A stretch of DNA of 64,000 nucleotides from Apium graveolens (Eukaryota; Streptophyta; Magnoliopsida; Apiales; Apiaceae), in assembly GCF_009905375.1 (NCBI RefSeq), contig NC_133648.1, forward strand, positions 23,429,884-23,493,883, in the 5' to 3' direction. A program made the translations under genes and the position numbers. Numbering within the stretch: the first letter of the stretch is position 1; each line of letters starts with the position of its first letter. Below the pieces are notes generated by a model that had not been told where the DNA came from, made no database searches, and saw only the letters and a program-made list of their open reading frames with translations. Positions 38,441 to 48,879 of this stretch are shown piece by piece.

Positions 38441-39104
38441 TGTTTGCTGTATAGTACTTCAAATTGTAAAACACAATAATGTTTAACACCAACCTCAACT
38501 GAATATAAGTTGCAGTATTTACTTGTATGGTAGTTCCGTGGTTCTTATATTTATTTATTTTTATATTTTCATGTAACTACTTTCATAGGACTTTCCATTT
38601 CAATTGTCTATTTTTTTAACACTAGTAATAGATAATGTGAAACCAAGGGCTAAGGGGTAAGGCCTTGCTCCTGCTGATATTTTTACCTGGTGGTGACATT
38701 GCTGAGCTGATATTCTTCCAAACATATTTCTTTGACAAAGTTCCCAAATTTCTTGTAAAGCTTAAAATTTTTGTGAACAGTTTAAGTATAATCTGCACAT
38801 GTATACATAAAGTTATTTGGTCCCTAGTTGTTACATATGGAATTCTTTTTTGCAGATATAACTGTCCCTCTTTGCAATTATTGACAGGTAGAGTTGTAAT
38901 TAGTTACATACAAGAAATGACAGAGGTAGATTTTGTACACTAAATGAATGAGCATATAATTGTGTTTCCATATTACATTAGGCAATGACAAAAGCACATT
39001 TAGTAAGATGGATGTAAATATAATCGTGCTTCTCTATTTGTAATTATTGACTAGTGAATATTTTTATTTACAAGTACATTTGGTGAAAAGATTTAAGCAT
39101 ATAA
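38441..39104. other. Rest of duplication copy 1, non-coding
   Basis: Matches 42976-43532 of copy 2. The word GCTGATATT occurs at 38673 and 38706; copy 2 has only one and lacks the 33 bp between. No gene is recognised. Confidence 0.5.
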
Positions 39105-41253
39105 CTAGCATAATAACTCGTGCTCGCACGGGTCATTTTCTAAAAAATATTTATACATCATGCAATTATAATGTTCTTAGTTGTTTTCTTATTTGTAAAT
39201 GTTGTACAATTTCTTATTTGTATAATTTGTGTTTAATGATACAATATAAACAGGTAGTCAGTATACGTTTAAAATGAAACGATTAAACTTAAGTGTAGAA
39301 TGCCTTATTATGTTTACAAAGAAAAAGCTAAATATTAACGTATATGTTGAATATAGAGTTGATCAAAAATTTAAAATTTATTTAAATAAACTATATGTAT
39401 TGATTTAAATTATTACTAAGTTCACTGCTAACTTACAATTAACTCAATTTAAAAAGATAAAAAATACATAACTGAAGTCACAATGACTTGCAATTATAAT
39501 ATATAATAATGTAAAATTTACACCACTGTTAATATAAAAGTTGATTTTAATGAAAAATGTTAGTTTTTGAAATTCAACGTATGTATGTATGAAAAATGTT
39601 AATTTTTTATTTACACTATTGTTAACAAAGTAAGATTAAATTGTACGTATGTGTCTCAGCATGTAAATTATCGTATGTTACATTTATTAGTAAATTACGT
39701 TGGTTTCAATAATCTATATGTTAAATATCTTATTTATGTACATGTATAATCATTATTAAATTCAACGAGACAATTGATTACTTAAATAATATGCATCTAT
39801 AATTATTCAAAAATTAAAATCATGTAATAAATAAATTGCGATAATTTATATATGGTATTCGCATTATGACTAACAGACAATCCATATCTATTTTTTTACG
39901 CAACCGAGTATCAAACATGATTGTAAGATAAAAATAAATTATATATTGTAAAAACTTCTTATTTATTCATCATTTTTTTCAAGAATTCGTAGGAAAATTA
40001 TAATATATCGTTATTTAACTGCTTTTAAATTTTTTTCATTACGACTCTAATATTTATTCACATAATAATTTGATAACATTGTATACTATTCTCCTAAAAT
40101 TAATTATTTTTCAATTTGATAAATTTTTATAAATATCAGTTGAACGAAATAATTCTTTCAAATCATTGAAAAATATATATATTCTTTAAATAGTATAAAA
40201 TGCATTGAATCAAATGCTACAATGTTGTATAGATATAACTTTTATTTGAATAATTTAAAATATTCTAAATAATTTAAAATATGTGTACAATATTATCTTG
40301 ATCAATGAATATTGCTTATCTAAAAGAATTCTTTTTAAAAAGAGAGTTTTTTAAAATGAAAATGAAAAATAAATTGATTTAATATATCATCGTAGTTTTA
40401 ACAAATCTCGTGAGATCTCATATCAAATTTTGAATATTTTTAAAATTGGCACAAGTTTCAAAAACAATAATGCGCTACCAGCGAAGTTAGTAATTTTTAT
40501 TACAAATAATCAATTGACTTGATCTTATAAAGACATGAACCACATTAATTTTCATTAACATAAGATATTAAAAAAAATCACATTATTGGTAAGATATTCC
40601 CACCGAGTTTATAAATTTAAATTTACTAAACGTAAAATGTGATGATATATTTCGAGTATTTTTTGAATAATGGCCAAGTTCTGATTTCAAATTCGAAATA
40701 AACTAAAATGAATTGACTCATTATAATTCGAACTCATCTATATACGTAATACAAATATACATTATTTATATATAAGAGATGCTATTTTCAATATTTTCTT
40801 TAAAAATTATTTATGTAAATTTTAATTTTTTATAATTAAAAATATGTTAAAAATATATGAGATATATTTTCAAACTAAAAATTTATTAATAAATAAAATA
40901 ATAATTCGTTTATGTACTATACCAAACTTTATATCAGGAATTCAATTCTTTAAAATTTACTGTATAAATATTCAAGTAACTATCTATTTTTTTGCGGAAT
41001 TAAGTAACTATCTTTAAAGTTAAATAAAATATTAATTTAGTACACTTACATATTATGTGTATGATAAAAATCACATTTGAAAATATGATGTAGTGGTACG
41101 AGGCTGTATAAGTGAATGAAGTATCTCAAGTTCCATTCCCACAAACGACATGTTTTATATAAATATTAAAAATAAGGATAGTTTAGTCTTTTTAATGAGA
41201 ATTTTTAATCTCAAGAATTTTATCCCATGTTCTTCTATTATATATAGAAGAGA
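39105..41253 (-). mobile_element. Non-autonomous Helitron 3 (2,149 bp) with a paralogous empty site
   Basis: On the minus strand it starts TCTCTTCTATATATAATAG at 41253 and ends with hairpin CCGTGCGAGCACG then AGTTATTATGCTAG, next base T. Copy 2 of the segmental duplication has the uninterrupted sequence CATATAATTAAGC at about 43521, so the insertion lies exactly between A and T, as Helitrons do. The interior is AT-rich with no protein motif. A GAGGCTGTATAAG-type patch near 41100 is not explained. Confidence 0.9.
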
Positions 41254-42209
41254 TTAAATAATATAAGCAAAACTGGTAGCAACTCAATTGATTCAATGTG
41301 TTATGTTTAATAACGATTAAACATAACATATTGAATTTGATTAAAATTTTAATATGAATATGTTATATAATCTATTACAATTTAATATATATTTTTTTAT
41401 TACTCCTCTAATTTCATGTTAGTAATTTCATCATGTGCTTTAAATATGATTCATTAAAATAATTGATTTACTATTTATTAAGAGTTAAAATTACATATTT
41501 AAAAATAAATAAAGAATCAAATAAATTAATTAGTTGCAAGATAAAATCTTCGACATAATATATATTAAACTTATAATACAAATTATTTGTTAACAATTAA
41601 TTTAGTATATAAGTTGAAAATCTTATGAATTAAAACTAAGGTTGAAATCATTTTATATAATATGAGTGGCTAGTTATAAATGCATATATTGCTATCTATA
41701 TTGGTCAAAATTATTTCGCGCAAATCGTTTCAACTTCATATCGGAGTCTTTTATTGAAAACACATGTGGTTCACATTGGCGATCCACGTGTATATATGAG
41801 TCGTTCATTGAAAGTACTCATCATCCGGTCCAGATATTCATGGACAACAATGCGCGTGATGAACTTTTATTGGTCAAAATTATTTTGTGCAGATCACTTT
41901 TGCATCTTGCATATCAAGCGGTCCATATTCGTGATCCACCTTCCATTCTGATCTTAACCGTTGGTTGATTTTTAGCATTGGAAAGAAGCAAAAGACATGT
42001 TACACCTATAAATTATTCATCTTGGTATCCTCATTTACAACTTGTATATTTACTTTTTTTCTATTCCCCGCTTCCCATTTGACACATCTCTTTATTTTTT
42101 TTGATTAGTTTTCCATATCCTTCTACGGAGTTTACAATTAAATTTTCCAACTTCATTAAAAAATCATGCATCCTGTAATTATAAATATTATTTATCCCTC
42201 AAAATTTGA

Positions 42210-42660
42210 GTAGAAAAAAGAGGATTGTTTATGATACATAAAAAAAATTGTCTAGGTGGAGAAATACTTTGAAGGAGCGGTATCTGATTCTTCCTCGGAT
42301 GCTTCTTGGCCTAAACGCACTTCCCTTGATAACACATTTCTCCTGCCAAATACCAAATTTCCCTTATTTCTCACCGCCCTTTCAAGGTCTCTCCTTTTTC
42401 TCACTAGCAATTTTCTGAGGATGAGTTGCAAGGTCCAAGGAGAGAGGGAGGAGTTAAAGAGCATTTTGGGAAATTATCGCCAGCCGCCAGGTTGAGAATA
42501 ATCTGGTAGAATTGGAGAAAGAGAAAGATGCCAAGTTGCTTGTGATAGCTAGGATGGTGGAGCAAATAAATAATCATAACTTGGATTAACAAGTTTGCTG
42601 AAGAAGCCAAGGCATCACACAAGGATGCCACTGGTCAAAATTATAAAATAATACACTCTG
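42210..42660 (+). pseudogene. Coiled-coil ORF remnant, copy 2
   Basis: Plus-strand frames repeat those of copy 1: SRKKRIVYD near 42212, GEREELKSILGNY at 42442-42480, a Glu/Lys-rich helix and a KASHKDAT-type end near 42610. It preserves KDAKLLVIARMVEQ-type text that is deleted in copy 1, so this copy is closer to the parent. It is still broken by stops. Confidence 0.35.
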
Positions 42661-42975
42661 AGGCTATGGGAGCAGAGCTGTGATCTTCTAGTGTATGCCC
42701 TGTCAGAAATCACTATTGAGATACTCGACAACTGGGATCGCAACTTCTTCATACTTGCATACCATAAGCAGAGCTGTGATCCCAACAAGCTGGAGCTTTT
42801 TACGTACCACAGGGTGAATGGCCAAGAACCTATCAATTAGATTCACAGTCAGGCACAGGGTCTCCTGCATGAGCTCGAACTTGTAGTGGACCTGCTCATC
42901 CATGATAAAGTTAACAATGTTTGCTGCATAGTACTTCAAATTGTAAAAGACAATAATGTTTAACACCAACCTCAA
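42640..42975 (-). pseudogene. B-type cyclin fragment, copy 2
   Basis: On the minus strand it reads [20 protein letters not shown], then [20 protein letters not shown] and [13 protein letters not shown]. It is the sister of the copy 1 fragment, with the HYKFEL motif intact (copy 1 has HFKFEL). A frameshift after VVEYL is shared by both copies and so predates the duplication. Confidence 0.85.
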
Positions 42976-43552
42976 CTGAATAGTAAATTGCAGTATTTAC
43001 TTGTATGGTAGTTTCGTGGTACTTACATTTTTTTTATGTTTTCATGAACTATTTTCATATAAAGGAGGACTTACCATTTCAATTATGTATTTTTTCAACA
43101 CCAGTAATAGATAATGTGAACCCAAGGGCTAAGGGGTAAGGCCTTGCTCCTGCTGATATTCTTCCAAACATATTTCTTTGACAAAGTTCCCAAATTTCTT
43201 GTAAAGCATAATTTTTTTAAAACAGTTTAAGTATAATCTGCACATGTATACATAAAGTTATTTGATCTCTAATTGTTACATATGCAATTTTTTATCGCAG
43301 ATATAACTGTCCCTCTTTGCAATTATTGACACGAAGAGTTGTAATTAGTATACATAAAAGAAATGATGTAGATTTTGTACTCTAAATGAATGAGCAGTGT
43401 TTCCATGTTGAATTAGGCGATGACAAATGCAGATTTTTTACGATGGATGGTGCTTCCCTATTTATAATTATTGACTAGTGAATATTTTTATTTATAAATA
43501 CATTCGTGAAAAGATTTAAACATATAATTAAGCAATATTAGCAAAATCACTT
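42976..43552. other. Rest of duplication copy 2, non-coding
   Basis: Counterpart of 38441-39104. It contains the uninterrupted Helitron target near 43521-43540 and ends at the CACTA target CTT (43550-43552). Confidence 0.5.
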
Positions 43553-43907
43553 TACTACAAAAAAGTAAGCCTAAATTCAACTCCATAAATTCAACCGACC
43601 TAAATTCGACCGATTTCGGTTGTTTCATTGGGCACGGCTAAATGCAACTGCCAGCGGTTGAATTTAGTAATAAATGCGATCGGATTTTTTGTACGGTTGA
43701 ATTTGACTCCATCAAAAAATGGAGGGAATTTTCCCGCCAGCTGAATTATTTAGCGCTCCTAAATTCGACCGCTAGCAGTCGAATTTAGCCTTACCAAAAT
43801 GGCGGGATATTTTTCCGCTTTTTTTGTTTGAATTTGTTGAAATTGTAAAAAACGATTTCAATCGAAATCGGTTAAAATAATTAAAGTGACCGTAAGCGAT
43901 TGTATTT

Positions 43908-44069
43908 TTTTTTTATCGTAGGTAACCCGCAGCCGCTACCCTTCGGGTGCGTACTGGGTAAACCCTACGGGTTCACGTAATAGCCGACAAACCACGTGAA
44001 CCAAGGTAAACCGCATTTAAGCGACAGGCTCTGGCTCGGGAGGCATAATCATAAATTCTCCTCCCGTGA
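43908..44069 (-). mobile_element. 5'-truncated SINE
   Basis: A 162-bp GC-rich piece is flanked by 10-bp direct repeats GATTGTATTT (43898-43907 and 44070-44079). On the minus strand it starts TCACGGGAGGAGAATT and ends GGGTTACCTACGAT followed by an A run. The A tail and long duplication are marks of LINE-driven retroposition. The start lies where a Pol III box B would end, so the promoter was lost by 5' truncation. The family was not identified with certainty. Confidence 0.75.
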
Positions 44070-44123
44070 GATTGTATTTAGTAAATGAAAAAACATAAAA
44101 AATACTTAAAAATCTAAATAGTA

Positions 44124-44380
44124 CTCCCTTCATCCCAATTTAGTTCTCACATTTCTTTTTATAGAAGTCTAATTGACCAATTTTTGACCAAAGATTACAC
44201 ATTACTCTTATATTATTTTAAAAAACTTAAAATTATATATTAATATAGATTAAATCAACTTTCCGATGATGTATTTTTTTTATTTTGTTCAAATATAAAT
44301 TATTAATAAACTTCGATCAAATTTAAGTCAATTTGACCAGCACAAATTCAAATGTGACAACTAAAATGAGATGGAGGGAG
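44124..44380. mobile_element. Stowaway-type MITE
   Basis: The 257-bp element starts CTCCCTTCATCCCAATTTAG and ends in the inverse, ACTAAAATGAGATGGAGGGAG, inside TA dinucleotides (44122-44123 and 44381-44382). CTCCCTYCRTCCCA ends and TA targets define Stowaway elements of the Tc1/mariner superfamily. No coding capacity. Confidence 0.92.
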
Positions 44381-44573
44381 TATTATATATAGTAAAAAAT
44401 TATATATTTATATACAAGTATAATATTCATCACATGTACAAATATTTATGGTGGCAAAAAAAATATACATTATGGAAGAATTTTAATTTTTTGTGTTTGA
44501 AAATATTATAAAATTTAAATATTTTTTTAATATATTTGAAAAATTACAAAAAAAAGTAACAAGAGTTTCAAAT

Positions 44574-46905
44574 TAGTTGTACTAGTCAAACCGAAGCTTG
44601 AGTTTTAAAATGGCAAACCAAATATAATATTTTTAAAAAAGTCGAAATACCAATTCAGGAAAAAACACTAGTTAGTTGTACCAGTCAAACCGAAGCTTGA
44701 CCGTTAAAATGGAAAACCATGTAAAATTATTTGGATATGAAACTTTGGTTATATCACTAATATATAAATATATATAATGACATCCATACAGTTGGATTGT
44801 TGAAAAATATTTTTAAAAAAAGTCAAATCACTAATATAGGAATATAAACTAGTCAGTTGTACTAGTCAAACCAAAACTTGACTGTTAAAATGGCAAACCA
44901 AATAAAATTATTTGGATATAAAATTTCGGATATATCACTAATATATATATCTATTGACATCCATACGGTTGGATCGTTGAAAAATATTTTTAAAAAAAGT
45001 TAAAACACCAATTCAGGAATAAATACTAGTTAGTTACACTAGTCAAACCGAAACTTGACTGTTAAAATGGCAAAACAAATAAAATTATTTGGATATGAGA
45101 CTTTGGTTATATCACTATTATATGTCTATTGACATCCATACGGTTGGATCATTGACAAATATTTTTAAAAAAGTCGAAACACTAATTCAGGAATAAACAC
45201 TAGTGAGTTGTACTATTCAACCCGAAGCTTGACTGTTAAAATGGCAAACCAAATAAAATTATTTGGATATGAAACTTTGTTTATATCACTAATATATATA
45301 TCTATGGACATCCATTTGGTTGGATCATTGAAAAATATTTTTAAAAAAATCGAAACACCAATTCAGGAATAAACACTAGTTACTTGTACTAATCAACCCA
45401 AAGCTTGACTATTAAAATGGAAAACCAAAAAAAATTATTTGGATATAAAATTTTGGTTATATGACTAATATATATATATCTCTCTTAATATCCATACAGT
45501 TGGATTGTTGAAAAATATTTTTAAAAAATTCGAATCACTAATTCAGGAATAAACACAAGTTAGTTGTACTAGTCAAACCGAAACTTGACTGTTAAAATGG
45601 CAAACCAAATAAAATTATTTGGATATGAAACTTTGGTTATATCACTAATATATATATATATATATATTGACATCCATACGGTTGGATCATTGAAAAATAT
45701 TTTTAAAAAAGTCGAAACACCAATTTAGGAATAAACACTAGTTAGTTGTACTAGTCAACCCGAAGCTTGACTGTTAAAATGGAAAACCAAATAAAATTAT
45801 TTGGATATGAGATTTTGGTTATATCACTAATATATATCTTTTAATATCCATATGGTTGGATTGTTGAAAAATATTTTTAACAAAGTCGAATCACTAATTC
45901 AGGAATAAACACAAGTTAGTTGTACTAGTCAAACCGAAACTTGACTGTTAAAATGGCAAACCAAATAAAATTATTTGGTTATGAAAATTTGGTTATATCA
46001 ATTATATATATATCTATTGACATCCATATGGTTGGATCGTTGAAAAAAACTTTTAAAAAAGTCAAAACACCAATTCAGGAATAAACACTAGTTAGTTGTA
46101 CTAGTAAACCCGAAGCTTGACTGTTAAAATGGAAAACCAAATAAAATTATTTGGATATAAAATTTTGGTTATATCACTAATATATATATCTAATGACATC
46201 CATATAGTTGGATTGTTGAAAAATATTTAAAAAAAAGTCAAATCATTAATTCAGGAATAAACACAAGTTAGTTGTACGAGTCAAACCGAAATTTGACTGT
46301 TAAAATGGCAAACCAAATAAAATTATTTGGATATGAAATTTTGGTTATATCACTAATATATATATATATCTATTGACATCTATACGGTTGGATCGTTGAA
46401 AAATATTTTTAAAAAAGTCGAAACCCCAATTCAGAAATAAACACTAGTTTGTTGTACTAGTCAAACCGAAACTTGACTGTTAAAATGGAAAACCAAATAA
46501 ATTTATTTGGATACAAGACTTTAATTATATCACTAATATATATATCTATTAATATCCATATGGTTGGATTGATGAAAAATATTTTTAAAAAAGTCGAATC
46601 ACTAATTCAGAAATAAACACAAGTTAGTTGTACTAGTCAAACCGAAACTTGACTTTTAAAATGACAAACCAAATAAAATTATTTCGATATAAAATTTTGG
46701 TTATATCACTAATATATATATATATATTGACATCCATACGGTTGAATCGTTGAAAAATATTTTTAAAAAAGTCGAATCACTAATTCACGAATAAACACAA
46801 GTTAGTTGTACTAGTCAAACCGAAACTTGACTGTTAAAATGGCAAACCAAATAAAATTATTTTGATATGAAATTCTGGTTATATCACTAATTTTTTTATA
46901 TATCA
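44574..46905. repeat. Tandem array, 14 units of about 178 bp
   Basis: Units begin TTAGTTGTACTAGTCAAACC at 44573 and recur near 44673, 44854, 45031, 45205, 45381, 45561, 45743, 45917, 46093, 46269, 46449, 46624 and 46803. Spacings are 174-182 bp except the first (about 99 bp, an internally deleted unit). Each unit also has AAAATTATTTGGATATGA, a TA-rich spacer and GACATCCATACGGTTGGAT. From about 45381 to 46449 two unit types alternate. Confidence 0.92.
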
Positions 46906-47369
46906 TTATATTATTATTTATATTTTTTTGTAATATTCTAAAAAATTTATATTATTAATTAATAAAAATATTATATTAATTATTGACTAATACATGACAT
47001 AATTTTATGATAATTTATGAATAATGAGAGAGAGACTCATTGGAATAAAATGTTTAAAGAGAAAATGACTTTTCAAACTTTTTATTTTATTGTATTTATT
47101 TATTATTCATAATTTTTAAATGATTAAGATTAGATAAGAAAATAAAAAATATAAAAATTTATTTTAGAAGGCGGCTACTAAACGTGGCTGTGTAAATTAG
47201 TAAATATCTATTGACATCCTTACGCATTTTCTAAATTTCTGTTACAAAACAGCAAAAGTACAAACATGATCAACAATCAATTCAATTTCGCTTCAAAAAA
47301 AACAAATGATTCAATCTATTAAAAAACAATCAATTGGAAATCAGGAGTAAACTATATGTAAAAAGTAAA
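46906..47369. other. AT-rich spacer inside the CACTA element
   Basis: No coding frame. One GACATCCTTACG remnant of the array motif lies near 47212. Confidence 0.4.
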
Positions 47370-47803
47370 ATGGGCCTGGGCCGCTGGGAATGCATTAGTT
47401 ATTTGCAAATCAAGCCCAGGGTATATAACACCAATTTGTCTCAATTAAACCCTAATGTAAGGTCAGCCGCTTCTCTTCTCTTTTGCATCTCTCTCTCTCT
47501 CTCACTCATCTGCCATCTCTCTCTCTATCTCTTATTTTCCATACTCTCCCTCTCGGTCTCACACACACACACAACTCAGTTTCCTCTTTCATACAAACCA
47601 CAAAACCCCATTTCACACTCCTCCTCACACTCACTCTCCTCCACTTCACTCCCACTGTCTCTTAAACCCATAAGAAACACACTTTCTCCTCTCCTTCAAA
47701 TCATCTGCTGATGCATACAACACCAATCTCACTACATGGACTAACCAAACCGACCCTTGCTCCAAATGGGTTGGCATTTCTTGCCTTGATAACCGTGTCT
47801 CTC
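47370..47803 (+). pseudogene. Captured LRR receptor-kinase: promoter, leader and N-terminal exon part
   Basis: A TATATAA box (47422-47428) and a telo-box AAACCCTAA (47447-47455) precede a CT-rich leader. The coding piece reads HFLLSFKSSADAYNTNLTTW, then TDPCSKWVGISCLDNRVS, the N-terminal cap (LRRNT_2) of a plant LRR receptor-like kinase. The frame closes on the left with TAA and no ATG or signal peptide is found. The frame is cut at 47803 by the copia element and resumes at 52580. The best family guess is subfamily LRR III (kinases with few repeats, some catalytically inactive). The receptor would sit in the plasma membrane. Confidence 0.8.
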
Positions 47804-48126
47804 TGTTAAAAATAAAAAATAATTTTGACTTAAAATAATAGAAGAGTATGGACTATTCTAGATTATTCTTGATTTTGCCTAAACTCTAGAACTATCCATA
47901 GAGTATTCTAGTAGTGTGTCTTTTGATGTCTAGCATTTAAGCAAGAGTCTTTTGCATTCTAGCAATTAAGTAAGTGTGTCTAGAGTTTTCCATGGGGTCC
48001 TATATAAAGGCTTGTGCCAAGTCATTTGTAATCAAGTCATTTTCAAGTATTATAGTTTATATAAAGTACCTCTTCACCTCAATATTTTGAGTTGTGTGAG
48101 TTTGAGTGAGATCCTTTCTTCCAACA
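47804..48126 (+). repeat. 5' LTR of the copia element
   Basis: Starts TGTTAAAAAT and ends TTCCAACA. A TATATAAAGG box lies near 48002-48011, giving a promoter that would read the element. Confidence 0.95.
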
Positions 48127-48129
48127 AAG

Positions 48130-48141
48130 TGGTATCAGAGC
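48130..48141 (+). other. Primer binding site of the copia element
   Basis: TGGTATCAGAGC, three bases inside the 5' LTR, pairs with the 3' end of initiator methionine tRNA. Confidence 0.92.
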
Positions 48142-48195
48142 TAAATGTTCTACCTGTCTTCAAAGAAGACTTGTGTTTTATTAAAGAAGGAGATC

Positions 48196-48879
48196 ATGGC
48201 AAATGGAATGTCTCAATGGCAAATGCCAAAATTCACCAAAGACAATTACGAGAATTGGTGCATTCGTATGAAGGCGATCCTTGGAGCAAATGATGTGTGG
48301 GAACTTGTGGAGAAAGGATTAATGGTGCCCGAAAATGAATCAAATTTGAATCAAGTTCAAAAAGAACAACTACAAGCCCAAAGAAAGAAGGACCTAAAGG
48401 CGATTATCATCATCCATCAATGTTTGGATGATTCTTTGCTACAAAAGGTGGCTTTCGCAACAACATCAAAGAAATTTTGGGATATTCTAAATTCTTCTTT
48501 TAGTGGAGATGCAAAAATGAAGAGAGTTCGGTTACAAACACTTCGTGGAGAGTTTGAGGCTTTGCGAATGAAAGAATCCGAATCAATCTCGGATTACTTT
48601 TCAAGGGTCTTGACCATTTTCAACCAAATGAAAAGCAATGGAGAAGAGGTAAGTGATGTTCATGTTATTGAAAAAATTCTTCGCTCACTTGTCTCTAAAT
48701 TTGATTATAAAGTCGTGGCAATTGAGGAGGCTCAAGATATAGATGAAATGACTATTGATGAGCTTCTGGGATCACTACTAGCCCATGAAGAAAAAATTTT
48801 AAAAAGGAATGAACCAATTAAACAAGCCTTGCAACAAAATTATCTTTCAAAAATAATGATGGAAGATACACAAGTCTAA
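48196..48879 (+). pseudogene. copia gag
   Basis: The frame starts MANGMSQWQMPKFTKDNYEN at the ATG at 48196, the usual start of a copia capsid domain, and keeps LRGEFEALRMKESESISDYF in the middle. It ends at a stop at 48877-48879, after which the nucleocapsid part continues in another frame. There the zinc knuckle reads CYNYQKFGHYASEC; the second cysteine is tyrosine, so zinc binding is probably lost. Confidence 0.85.

Larger units (their letters stand above)
33365..41296. repeat. Segmental duplication, copy 1 (interrupted)
   Basis: The unit matches copy 2 (41297-53600) in three pieces: 33365-33634, 36791-39104 and 41254-41296. The gaps are a solo LTR with a second LTR inside it (33635-36790) and a Helitron (39105-41253), both absent from copy 2. 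Shared landmarks are a TAACGATTAAACATAAC start, a promoter-like region, a coiled-coil ORF remnant, a cyclin B fragment and an AACTGGTAGCAA end. Divergence by eye is roughly 10 percent. Confidence 0.85.

Noticed and set aside
44574..46905. CRISPR-like array
   Set aside because: The units are contiguous 178-bp repeats without unique spacers, in plant nuclear DNA.
47334..47711. 125-codon plus-strand frame rich in Ser/Leu
   Set aside because: It reads the CT-rich leader of the captured receptor; the receptor frame itself is a different one.
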